DNA of 9,818 bases from Planctomycetia bacterium (GTDB lineage Bacteria; Planctomycetota; Phycisphaerae; Phycisphaerales; UBA1924), in the NCBI GenBank assembly GCA_005776545.1, contig SXOY01000064.1, positions 1-9,818 on the forward strand. Reading direction: 5' to 3'. The position numbers and the translations under genes were made by a program. Below, in pieces: positions 1 to 6,395 of the stretch. Numbering within the stretch: position 1 is the stretch's first letter; every line of letters starts with the position of its first letter. Under the pieces are notes generated by a model. That model was not told the DNA's origin and searched no databases. It worked only from the letters and a program-made list of their open reading frames with translations.

Positions 1-20
1 AGAGAGAGTTCTTTGTTATC

Positions 21-647
21 TTATGCCCGGCGGCGGCGTGCAGCAACCATGCCACCAAGTCCCAGCAATGCCAGTGACCCAGGAGTCGGCACAAGGTCAG
101 TCAACACACGAATCTGTTCCACTTCAATCGCGCCATTGAAATTGGCAAAGTTGAATGTCAGTGTGGTGCCCAGAACCGATACGAGTGTCGCAGCACTGAT
201 GCCGCGTCCAGCCTGCCCGGTTGGATATACAGTGCCAAACGCTCCATACGCAGGATCAGACATATCCAATGTGTTATCGCCGTAGAACACATATCGAATC
301 GCACCATCAAAGGTCACAGTACCCGAAGCAGTAAACGCTGGTGGCAGCGTCGACCAGTGAATGAAGTGACTGTTGTAAACTCCAAATGCCACAGGCCCTG
401 GGGTCGGTGAACCGTTCGAAGATGGATTCGTTGTCAGGTTCGCAAACAACGGCACAGTCAATTGACGCCCTTGCTGCTCATCCCAGCATTCAGCAAGTGG
501 ATTCACAATGTTCGGAAAGTTCGCAACCGGCGGCGGGGCGACCTGCACAGCCATGCCAGTAGTGCCCACGATCGCACCTTGTGCAACGCCGCACGCCGCG
601 ACCAGAAGACCCAAACCACACGAAACGTTCAATGTTGCCTTGTTCAT
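21..647 (-). CDS. PEP-CTERM-type exported protein, function unknown
   Basis: A 208-residue protein that is probably exported and then processed at its C-terminus by an exosortase-like system. Residues 1-24 form a signal peptide (MNKATLN, then a hydrophobic core GLGLLVAACGVA and a probable AQG cleavage site). Residues 186-208 form the sorting tail: VPTPG, a hydrophobic stretch SLALLGLGGMVAA, then four arginines. This is a PTPG variant of the usual PEP motif, as often seen in Phycisphaerae. The body is rich in small polar and aromatic residues, with a WDEQQG motif near residue 54 and a probable beta-rich fold, but shows no catalytic signature. The frame is open upstream to 716. I chose the ATG at 647 because the signal peptide begins there and AAGGGC lies just upstream. 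It is the last gene of the sigma factor-kinase-exported protein row and may be an output or sensed partner of that pathway (inference). Anchor-type surface or extracellular matrix roles are possible, but none is shown. Confidence 0.85.
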   Translation of the reverse strand: MNKATLNVSCGLGLLVAACGVAQGAIVGTTGMAVQVAPPPVANFPNIVNPLAECWDEQQGRQLTVPLFANLTTNPSSNGSPTPGPVAFGVYNSHFIHWSTLPPAFTASGTVTFDGAIRYVFYGDNTLDMSDPAYGAFGTVYPTGQAGRGISAATLVSVLGTTLTFNFANFNGAIEVEQIRVLTDLVPTPGSLALLGLGGMVAARRRRA

Positions 648-683
648 CGTGTAGCCCTTATCTAGAGAGTTCACCACGACACT

Positions 684-698
684 CTTGCAACATGCAAG
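684..698. repeat. Short dyad upstream of the PEP-CTERM gene
   Basis: CTTGCA and TGCAAG flank a 3-nt centre about 40 bp upstream of the chosen start of the PEP-CTERM gene. It could be an operator or a small leader hairpin. No convincing -35/-10 pair was found around it, so its role is a guess. The rest of the 174-bp gap between kinase stop and PEP-CTERM start shows no clear terminator. Confidence 0.3.
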
Positions 699-821
699 CA
701 ACGTCGCTATTGACACAACGCAGCCCCGGCGTTTCTCTCACGCGATTTTGAAAAAATGTAACAGACGGCGATTTTTGCACAAATCCCGCAGGTTTCACCC
801 AGTCACGCCGTTGTTATTCTG

Positions 822-3239
822 CTACTTGACCTCGACGGCTGAACCATCGAGCTTTCCAAGTAGTTCTTTTGCCTGCGTAGCCAGCTCGTGGAAGCGCTGC
901 AACCGTCCGCTATGGTCTGGCGAAGCGGGCTTCCCGGCCTGCCATTGTTCGGCAAGATCGATCGCCATCTGCTGAAGTGAAATCGCACTCGTCAACAACT
1001 CGCGCCGCGCACTCGCATCGCACTTCTCCGCCGCCAGCATCCGGACTTCCGCCCGCCAATGAAACATCTCTATCCAGTCGCCGTATTTCAGACTATTGGC
1101 CGGATCTGATCGCATGGCGGTTTCTGTTTCTCCTGCCACCCCATCTGCAAGTGAGATTGCTGACTGGTAGTTGCCTCGCTTTGCCGCAATTCTCGCAAGA
1201 GTTGATACGGCCCCGGCCAGATTCCGCGTCGCAGAATACTGCTCAGGATCGAGCTTCAATTCAGTTCTGAATACTCCGGCTGCATCCGACAACATTGCCT
1301 CAGCACGATCAGGTTCTTCATAGGCAATACACTCTCCGTAAACCCGTTGCATGATGGCCCGCGTCATGACATAGGCGCGGGACTCAGGGTGTTGCGCGAT
1401 GAGTTTGTCCTGCAACATAAAGGCCTCTTCGAGCCGCGTATCAGGCTGTTTCAAAATCCTTGCATCGCTTCCTCCGATCGCCAGAATATATAGGAGTTTC
1501 TCAATCAAGACTTGGTCGGAAAAATCTGTGGCGGAAAGAAGTTTTTCATGCAAAGCCAATCGGTACATCGCAGCAGCGCGATCAATGTACCGCAAACGAT
1601 CCTCCCGTGTTGGCTGGGCCATTCCCTTTGTTGCATAGCTATAGGCAAGTTGTGCAAGCGATCGCCGCGTCGGACGCATCGCGTTGGCGCGTTCAAGCAA
1701 AAGCACTCCAGCATCAATCAGGCGAACAGCCTCAGGAAAATCGCCTGCATTCGGAGTCGTCGGTAAACCTGTGATAGACCCAAGCCGTATATACGCATTG
1801 CCTAAATCCACAAGCACATCCGGATCATCGGTCCCCTGGGTCAGCACCTCAATTGATGCCAGCGCTCGCTGCATAAGTACTCGACGCGCTTCTGTCGATC
1901 CAGGCAATTCCTCGATTTTTTGCGGAATATCCAGGAGCAACGACCGAGCCAAACTCCGGGCTTCCCCTAGCCGCTGATTCGATACCGCTTCGGCCCTGAT
2001 CGCTCGATTCAGTTGCCACACCGTTGAAACACCACCAGCCGTTAATGCGAAAATCGCGGCCAACAACGAAGCTGTAAGCACTCGATTCCTACGCACAAAC
2101 TTCCGCACCACTGTTGCGGGGCTCTGCGCTGGTAGCATCAGCCTTTCGTGCCGCAGAAACCGTCCCAGTTCATCGCTGAGCATTCCAGCAGAGGAATATC
2201 GACTCTGAATGTCTTTAGACAACGTCGCCGCCAGAATCGACTGAAGATCGCCGCGCAGAGAAGGCACAATGTCGCCAAGACGAGCAGGTTCTCGATCTCG
2301 CACCGCCAAAATCATTTCTATGGCAGACCGCCCTTGGCACTGAATCGGCAACTGACCCGTCAGGAGTTCGAAAAGAACAACTCCCAGCGAATACACATCG
2401 CTGCGAGTTTCCACTTCACCCGCATGTCCACACGCCTGCTCCGGGCTCATGTACGCAAGTGTTCCAGGCACGATTCCCGCTTCGGTAAGTGTTCCGCTCG
2501 TTGCCCCATCACCATCAACCACACGAGCCACGCCGAAGTCCAGCACCTTGGGTTGTCCCGTCGCATCCACCATGATGTTCGCAGGCTTTAAGTCTCGGTG
2601 AATTACACCTCGCTTGTGGGCATGTTCTATTCCATCACACACGCGCCGCATGAGTTCGACTTTCTCTGTGGTGTTCAACCCTTTGTCGCGTGCATACTCA
2701 GTTATCGAGCACCCTTCGATGAACTCCATCGAAAAGAACGGTCGACCAACTCCATCCGGGCCGATCGGAAACACGCCCGCCTCGATGATGCGAGCAATCG
2801 CCGGATGATCAAGCCTCCCAAGAATCTCCGCTTCCACCTCAAGACGCAAGGCTGCGCGACGTGTTGCCAAGCCAGTTCGAATGACCTTCAGGGCAACTTT
2901 CCGGCGTGGACGTTCCTGTACTGCCAGATACACCTCGCCCATTCCACCGCGCCCGATGAACCCTTCAACGCAGTACTTGCCGATTCGTTGCCCCACTTCA
3001 AGCAACTGTGGCTCTTCGTAAACTTCTGCCTCATCCGCCGCATCGAGCATAGCGGCGTTCAAGTTCACCCACGGCAGACTCTCGAGCGCATGCCCAGCTT
3101 GAGCGTGTTCACTCAAAAGCGAACCAAGCTCCTCGCTCAAAAACGGGTCATCGGTAATCGCTCCAGTAGCAACAGCCCCACCAGACTCAAAGGCGATTCC
3201 AAACGCCGATTTCAATTTTTCCCAACGTTCAGGGGTCAT
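822..3239 (-). CDS. Membrane Ser/Thr protein kinase with TPR-like C-terminal region
   Basis: An 805-residue Hanks-type kinase of the PknB family that phosphorylates Ser/Thr on partner proteins. Residues 1-80 resemble the helical N-terminal module common in planctomycete kinases. The kinase domain spans about 90-365. It has the glycine loop GRGGMGEV (96-103), ATP-anchoring Lys118 in VALKV, a C-helix Glu near 134-138, the catalytic loop HRDLKPAN (214-221, base Asp216), metal-binding DFG (234-236), SPE (265-267) and DVYSLG (281-286). All key residues are present, so it should be active. A single hydrophobic segment at about 387-408 is a membrane anchor. Residues 415-805 are alpha-helical with TPR-like stretches near 475-490, 500-570 and 670-712, probably a sensor or docking part. 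The start is the ATG at 3239, without an evident Shine-Dalgarno sequence. The gene lies 195 bp after the ECF sigma factor gene, which suggests that the sigma factor is a substrate (inference). Confidence 0.95.
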   Translation of the reverse strand: MTPERWEKLKSAFGIAFESGGAVATGAITDDPFLSEELGSLLSEHAQAGHALESLPWVNLNAAMLDAADEAEVYEEPQLLEVGQRIGKYCVEGFIGRGGMGEVYLAVQERPRRKVALKVIRTGLATRRAALRLEVEAEILGRLDHPAIARIIEAGVFPIGPDGVGRPFFSMEFIEGCSITEYARDKGLNTTEKVELMRRVCDGIEHAHKRGVIHRDLKPANIMVDATGQPKVLDFGVARVVDGDGATSGTLTEAGIVPGTLAYMSPEQACGHAGEVETRSDVYSLGVVLFELLTGQLPIQCQGRSAIEMILAVRDREPARLGDIVPSLRGDLQSILAATLSKDIQSRYSSAGMLSDELGRFLRHERLMLPAQSPATVVRKFVRRNRVLTASLLAAIFALTAGGVSTVWQLNRAIRAEAVSNQRLGEARSLARSLLLDIPQKIEELPGSTEARRVLMQRALASIEVLTQGTDDPDVLVDLGNAYIRLGSITGLPTTPNAGDFPEAVRLIDAGVLLLERANAMRPTRRSLAQLAYSYATKGMAQPTREDRLRYIDRAAAMYRLALHEKLLSATDFSDQVLIEKLLYILAIGGSDARILKQPDTRLEEAFMLQDKLIAQHPESRAYVMTRAIMQRVYGECIAYEEPDRAEAMLSDAAGVFRTELKLDPEQYSATRNLAGAVSTLARIAAKRGNYQSAISLADGVAGETETAMRSDPANSLKYGDWIEMFHWRAEVRMLAAEKCDASARRELLTSAISLQQMAIDLAEQWQAGKPASPDHSGRLQRFHELATQAKELLGKLDGSAVEVK

Positions 3240-3310
3240 TTCATTAATTTACCAGTCACCGCAGTAACTGCCCGCACGACATTCCTGTCGATGTACATTA
3301 TCTTCCTGCA

Positions 3311-3345
3311 TTTCACATCTGTGTTCATCTGTGATATCCGTGGCC
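3311..3345. repeat. Periodic CACAGATG-type intergenic repeat
   Basis: Three units at 10-nt spacing read on the plus strand as CATCTGTGTT, CATCTGTGAT, ATCCGTGGCC. A further TTCCGTGGCC lies at 3385-3394. Read on the minus strand the core is CACAGATGAACACAGATG. It lies in the 195-bp gap between the sigma factor stop and the kinase start. Similar stretches are, from memory, scattered through intergenic DNA of several bacterial phyla, including planctomycetes. No function is assigned here. Confidence 0.5.
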
Positions 3346-3434
3346 TGTCTTTTTTCTCGTTCCCCGTCTGGGCACATTTGGGACTTCCGTGGCCCATGCC
3401 TTCGCTTTCCCTGCTGCAAAATCTACAGACCCGT

Positions 3435-4076
3435 TTACTCCGAACTCAGTTTCCCTACCTCCTTCATACGGCGAAGCAGCCACGCGCGTGCCAATGCCCA
3501 GTCACGATGTACCGTGCGAATAGAAGTATTGAGTGTGGTGGCTACTCCCTCAACCGTCTGTCCCAGATAGACCCGCAACCTCACAAGTTCCGCCAAGTCT
3601 GCATCTTGCACCGATAGCTCTCTCAACGCTTCCGCCAATCTCAAAACGTCGATTGTCGTGTTTGGCTCGCTCAGTGTTTCGCCAGCGATCGCATCCAGGT
3701 CAAATCCATTGCTTGATCCATCGCCATCATCTTGACCAACTACACCATTGCCGACCTGCTCACCGATCCGCATCTTGCGTGTCCGCTCTCGTCGCGCTGC
3801 ATCGATCAGCAGTTGCTCCATCGCCCGCGCGGCGGCTCCAAAAAAATGCGCCCGGCTCTCCCATCGAACATTCCGCTGTTCTCCGCCGCCAAACAACTTC
3901 ACATACACCTGGTGCACCAGTTCAGTTGCAGGCACCGCATCATGTTCATGCTGCAGCCGTCGCCTCGCCATGCCCCGCAATTCGGCATAAACAACAGGAA
4001 ACAAGTCATTTCGTGAAAGCAACTCGCCTGCACTGAGTTTGTTCACCAGCAGTGTAATTTTCCCTTGATCATCCAT
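3435..4076 (-). CDS. ECF RNA polymerase sigma factor (TIGR02999/PF07638 type)
   Basis: A 213-residue alternative sigma factor that would direct RNA polymerase to a specific promoter set. Region 2 includes LFPVVYAELRGMARRRL (about 25-41), the region 2.2-like stretch ATELVHQVYVKLF (about 50-62) and the promoter-melting/-10 recognition part AHFFGAAARAMEQLLIDAAR (about 76-95). Region 4 is the C-terminal helix-turn-helix TVEGVATTLNTSIRTVHRDW (about 174-193), followed by a basic helix ARAWLLRRMK. No extra C-terminal domain is present. I chose the ATG at 4076 because MDDQGKITLLVNKLSAG fits the family's short N-terminus. An in-frame ATG at 4112 would add 12 unlike residues and cannot be excluded. In region 2.2 the family's usual HEAY is HQVY here, so an acidic residue is lost next to a Thr. 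A promoter lies at 4173-4201. No anti-sigma factor gene is adjacent, and the next gene is a Ser/Thr kinase. Confidence 0.9.
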   Translation of the reverse strand: MDDQGKITLLVNKLSAGELLSRNDLFPVVYAELRGMARRRLQHEHDAVPATELVHQVYVKLFGGGEQRNVRWESRAHFFGAAARAMEQLLIDAARRERTRKMRIGEQVGNGVVGQDDGDGSSNGFDLDAIAGETLSEPNTTIDVLRLAEALRELSVQDADLAELVRLRVYLGQTVEGVATTLNTSIRTVHRDWALARAWLLRRMKEVGKLSSE

Positions 4077-4172
4077 GGGTCTCGCCAAACTCCCAGTGCC
4101 CGATTCCCCCATTTCGATGGCGTTTCTGGCTCATTCGCCCCGCCACACTCGAAATGACAACCCGGCACAGAG

Positions 4173-4201
4173 ATTCTACCACAATTCGTGGCACACTACA
4201 A
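4173..4201 (-). promoter_or_regulatory. Probable promoter of the ECF sigma factor gene
   Basis: On the minus strand TTGTAG (4201-4196) and TAGAAT (4178-4173) are separated by exactly 17 nt. The -10 box matches the housekeeping consensus at 5 of 6 positions and the -35 box at 3 of 6. Transcription would begin near 4166, about 90 nt before the chosen ATG. The spacer contains the dyad CCACGAATTGTGG (4191-4179), with arms CCAC/GTGG, a possible operator. Confidence 0.5.
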
Positions 4202-4282
4202 GACCTCGCACGCATGAACACGTGAGGGACATTCCACCTCCTGCCTCGTGATCACTCGCAGTCGGTTAACCGTCCCCTCCGT

Positions 4283-4319
4283 CCTCTTTGCCTGCTACTC
4301 GGGTAAGGAGGGCTTTTGT
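4283..4319 (+). terminator. Plus-strand hairpin with U-rich tail, possible terminator
   Basis: CCTCTTTGCC (4283-4292) pairs over ten positions, two of them G-U, with GGTAAGGAGG (4302-4311), and CTTTTGT follows. The G-U pairs become A-C mismatches on the other strand, so the element reads better on the plus strand, where no gene precedes it. It could stop antisense transcription from the sigma factor side or be part of a small RNA. Weak support. Confidence 0.25.
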
Positions 4320-4436
4320 CTGCGCTTGATCAAGTAGTTTACTCAGACTCTTGGTCCCCGTAGAACAGATTAATGTGAACATGAGTTACGAACCAAGATC
4401 ACCCTCCGCCAGTCTTCTGTCCGGATCGTTCGTAGC

Positions 4437-4530
4437 TCTGCTCGCATAGTTTTTTCTAAAGACAGCCTCGTGGAATAATCTGGATCGCCAGTCACTTTGC
4501 CGAAAGTACGGGAAACCGCGTGCGAGCAGA
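4437..4530 (-). repeat. 10-bp inverted repeat downstream of manA
   Basis: TCTGCTCGCA (4437-4446) and TGCGAGCAGA (4521-4530) are perfect reverse complements around a 74-nt interior, starting 10 nt past the manA stop. In the minus-strand transcript they would close a long-range stem. The interior has an A-rich run AGAAAAAACTA near the distal arm but no typical terminator U-tract. It could be a 3' UTR structure or the relic of a small element. Confidence 0.4.
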
Positions 4531-4540
4531 TCACTTGCCC

Positions 4541-5545
4541 TCACAATCCTCGGACAATGCACCGAAGAACCGTGCAACTTACCGTCGCCTCAATCGCCGT
4601 CTTACCAACCGACTTCACTGGTACCAATACCGTCTGCCCTGCTCGCACTAAGTCGTTTCCCAAAACTCCCGACCCCGCCAAAACCATCAACACCTGCGGC
4701 CTATTTCCGCTCCCCACCACTCCCTCGCCGCACACAAACATGCCGCCCGCAGGAATATTGACCTGATCGAGCTCGAAATATCCTGTGGTTACCAATCGCG
4801 AAATTGACTCGCTCGCTTTGTGTCTCGTCGCATCCCGTGCTCGATCAAACGTGATGCACTCCATCGATTGCTCGATATGCAAATCTCTGCCGGTGCGGCC
4901 CCAGTCATACACGCGGAACGTTGTATCGCTTGGGGTCTGCACTTCAGCCACCAGTACGCCTGCGCCCAGTGCATGAACTGTTCCGCTGGGAAGGTTGTGA
5001 CATTCACCCTTTACCGCGGGCACTGCTGCCAGAAGTTTCACCACGCCGGCACCATCGCCTTGCCGCAGCTCACGCTCAAAATCCTCGCGAGTTGCGCCCT
5101 GCCGCAAGCCCTTGTAAATCACTGAGCCAGGCTTTGCGTCAAGAATGTACCAGCATTCGGTCTTCAAATTCGCTTCAGGATGCTTCTTGCAATACGCAAT
5201 ACTTGGGTGCACCTGCACACTCAAGTTCTCCTGGGCATCCAGGTACTTCACCAGCAACGGAAAACCGCCAGAGAGCGACAGCGGGACTTCGCCCAAAAGG
5301 TCTTTGCCCCAGAGCTTCACCGCATCACCAACCGTCTTCCCTTTCAACTCCCCGTTGGCGATAACTGAAAATGCACTCCCCCCACCGCCGCCGGATGCAG
5401 AAGTCGATGCCAGATCTGCCAGTTCCCATGATTCACCGACATTGATACCCGGCGGCAAAACTTTGCCAATCCGTTCCAAACCGCGACCGCCCCACACCTT
5501 TTCCTTGAAGATCGGTTCGAGAATCAATGGGTAACAATCAGCCAT
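4541..5545 (-). CDS. manA: Mannose-6-phosphate isomerase, class I
   Basis: A 334-residue zinc enzyme that interconverts mannose-6-phosphate and fructose-6-phosphate in the cytoplasm, linking glycolysis to GDP-mannose and glycan synthesis. The N-terminus PLILEPIFKEKVWGG is typical of the short bacterial class I form. The metal ligands are visible: Gln111 and His113 in SVQVHP, Glu130 in KTECWY and His191 in SGTVHALG. The catalytic Arg is Arg211 in TFRVYDWGR. The C-terminal cupin-like domain (about 245-334) carries IPAGGMFVCGEG. Length is close to the Bacillus-type enzymes and shorter than the roughly 390-residue enteric ones. A glycine run (52-56) marks a surface loop. The start is the ATG at 5545, 17 bp after the FabZ-like gene, so the gene is probably translated from the shared transcript begun near 6360. 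It is the last gene of that operon. No clear intrinsic terminator follows. Confidence 0.95.
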   Translation of the reverse strand: MADCYPLILEPIFKEKVWGGRGLERIGKVLPPGINVGESWELADLASTSASGGGGGSAFSVIANGELKGKTVGDAVKLWGKDLLGEVPLSLSGGFPLLVKYLDAQENLSVQVHPSIAYCKKHPEANLKTECWYILDAKPGSVIYKGLRQGATREDFERELRQGDGAGVVKLLAAVPAVKGECHNLPSGTVHALGAGVLVAEVQTPSDTTFRVYDWGRTGRDLHIEQSMECITFDRARDATRHKASESISRLVTTGYFELDQVNIPAGGMFVCGEGVVGSGNRPQVLMVLAGSGVLGNDLVRAGQTVLVPVKSVGKTAIEATVSCTVLRCIVRGL

Positions 5546-5562
5546 ATGATTTACTATATTAG

Positions 5563-6087
5563 TTATTGTTTTTTCGAGTCAATGGCAATGCCCACAACGG
5601 TGCTCTCAAACACAATCGCCCCATTGCAGATTCCCTGTACCCGCGATGCAAATCGCTTTGATGTCCATTTCAGACTGTCAATCAAAATATACATCGTCTG
5701 ACCTGGCTCCACCGGATTGCGAAATCTCGCTTCATCAATCCCGAGCAGCGCACAGATATTCTCAATCGGTGTCCGCACGTTAAAGAGCCAGTTCGCGAGC
5801 TGTGCCCCTGCCTCAATCATCAGCACCCCTGGAAACATCGGCTTCCCAGGAAAGTGCCCGGCGGCAAAAAACTCATCTCCGCGGAAATGAACTTTGCCAA
5901 TGGCCTTGGTCATATCAGGTGACACCCACACCACCGCATCAAGCAGTGCCATGTTGCCGCGGTGAGGATTGACCTTCCCGATTTCTTCGGGTGTGGCTAC
6001 TACCGCAGTCAAGTCCACTCCCGTCCAGTCAAACAGGAACTTTGACCCTTGCGGCACGCTCTGGGTTGAAGGTGCTACTGAAGTCAT
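5563..6087 (-). CDS. FabZ-like 3-hydroxyacyl-ACP dehydratase
   Basis: A 174-residue hot-dog-fold protein, probably a dehydratase that removes water from 3-hydroxyacyl-ACP in fatty acid or related acyl-chain synthesis. The conserved parts are NPHRGNMALLD (40-50), matching the FabZ PHR-PFLL-D motif loosely, and FFAAGHFPGKPMFPGVLMIE (73-92), which holds catalytic His78 and Glu92, followed by AGAQLA. FRNPVEPGQTMYI (122-134) corresponds to the F--PV-PGD segment. An N-terminal extension of about 30 residues and a diverged substrate-side motif set it apart from standard FabZ, so it may be a paralogue with a special acyl substrate. It starts 7 bp after the Hc1-like gene and ends 17 bp before manA, so the three genes are probably one operon. 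There is no clear Shine-Dalgarno sequence. Confidence 0.88.
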   Translation of the reverse strand: MTSVAPSTQSVPQGSKFLFDWTGVDLTAVVATPEEIGKVNPHRGNMALLDAVVWVSPDMTKAIGKVHFRGDEFFAAGHFPGKPMFPGVLMIEAGAQLANWLFNVRTPIENICALLGIDEARFRNPVEPGQTMYILIDSLKWTSKRFASRVQGICNGAIVFESTVVGIAIDSKKQ

Positions 6088-6094
6088 TGGGTTT

Positions 6095-6277
6095 TCACGC
6101 TGGTTTTTCTGAATCGCGAAGGGTTAGAATTTTCTCACGCACTTCTTGCGACGCCGCTTTGATGTCCTGCATTTGTGCGCGAACTCGCACCCCGGCGGCC
6201 TTATTGCCACCCTCCGCGCGTTTCACATCATCTTCTGCGGCAACCACTAACTTCTTGAGATTCTCAAATGCATCCAT
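6095..6277 (-). CDS. Hc1-like histone H1-type DNA-binding protein, 60 residues
   Basis: A tiny basic protein resembling the Chlamydia Hc1 family (PF07432), nucleoid proteins that bind and condense DNA. The family signature is seen in EDDVKRAEGGNKAAGVRVR (about 15-33), followed by MQDIKAASQEVREKILTLRD. Almost the whole protein is predicted helix. Chlamydial Hc1 carries a long Lys/Ala-rich tail that is absent here, so this is only the core domain. The frame is open to 6466 and would overlap the phosphotransferase gene. I chose the ATG at 6277 because the similarity begins there, AGAAAGCAGG lies just upstream, and the probable promoter at 6366-6395 fits it. It stops 7 bp before the FabZ-like gene and leads that operon. 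Why a chromatin protein should be co-expressed with lipid and sugar enzymes is not clear. Confidence 0.8.
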   Translation of the reverse strand: MDAFENLKKLVVAAEDDVKRAEGGNKAAGVRVRAQMQDIKAASQEVREKILTLRDSEKPA

Positions 6278-6365
6278 AACTAAGCCTGCTTTCTCGGCGT
6301 TGAGGTCATAACCACGTACACAATCTTCCCCGTCTGGTGGCCCAGAAGCAAGTCCAGCGTGCAAT

Positions 6366-6395
6366 TTTATACCAAATAAATCCCTAGTGCGGCAA
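6366..6395 (-). promoter_or_regulatory. Probable promoter of the Hc1-fabZ-manA operon
   Basis: On the minus strand TTGCCG (6395-6390) and TATAAA (6371-6366) are 18 nt apart. The -35 box matches consensus at 4 of 6 positions and the -10 box at 5 of 6. It overlaps the last codons of the phosphotransferase gene. Transcription would begin near 6359, giving a leader of about 80 nt before the Hc1-like ATG. The position supports the short start chosen for that gene. Confidence 0.55.

Larger units (their letters stand above)
4113..4540. other. 428-bp intergenic gap between manA and the sigma factor gene
   Basis: No credible gene was found on either strand. A 63-codon minus-strand frame at 4386-4577 overlaps the end of manA and has no family character. 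The gap holds a 10-bp inverted repeat with a 74-nt loop (4437-4530), a plus-strand hairpin with a U-rich tail (4283-4319), short palindromes CTTGATCAAG (4325-4334) and GTGATCAC (4248-4255), and the sigma factor promoter (4173-4201). No tRNA-like T-arm was seen. Confidence 0.6.

Noticed and set aside
717..821. Possible terminator after the kinase gene
   Set aside because: ACGGCG/CGCCGT arms are short with a loop near 40 nt, and the T-run at 755-760 lies well away from the stem.
2598..3617. Plus-strand open frame of 339 codons
   Set aside because: It runs antisense over the kinase start, the intergenic repeat and the sigma factor end, and its translation shows no family features, whereas both minus-strand proteins are unmistakable.
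4325..4334. Palindrome CTTGATCAAG
   Set aside because: A single 10-bp palindrome in a long gap is not enough to claim a binding site.
4320..4440. Possible tRNA in the gap after manA
   Set aside because: No T-arm of the GGTTC-A type, no acceptor pairing and no cloverleaf were found on either strand.
4386..4577. 63-codon minus-strand frame downstream of manA
   Set aside because: It overlaps the manA end, has no recognisable domain or Shine-Dalgarno sequence, and includes the inverted repeat; judged to be chance.
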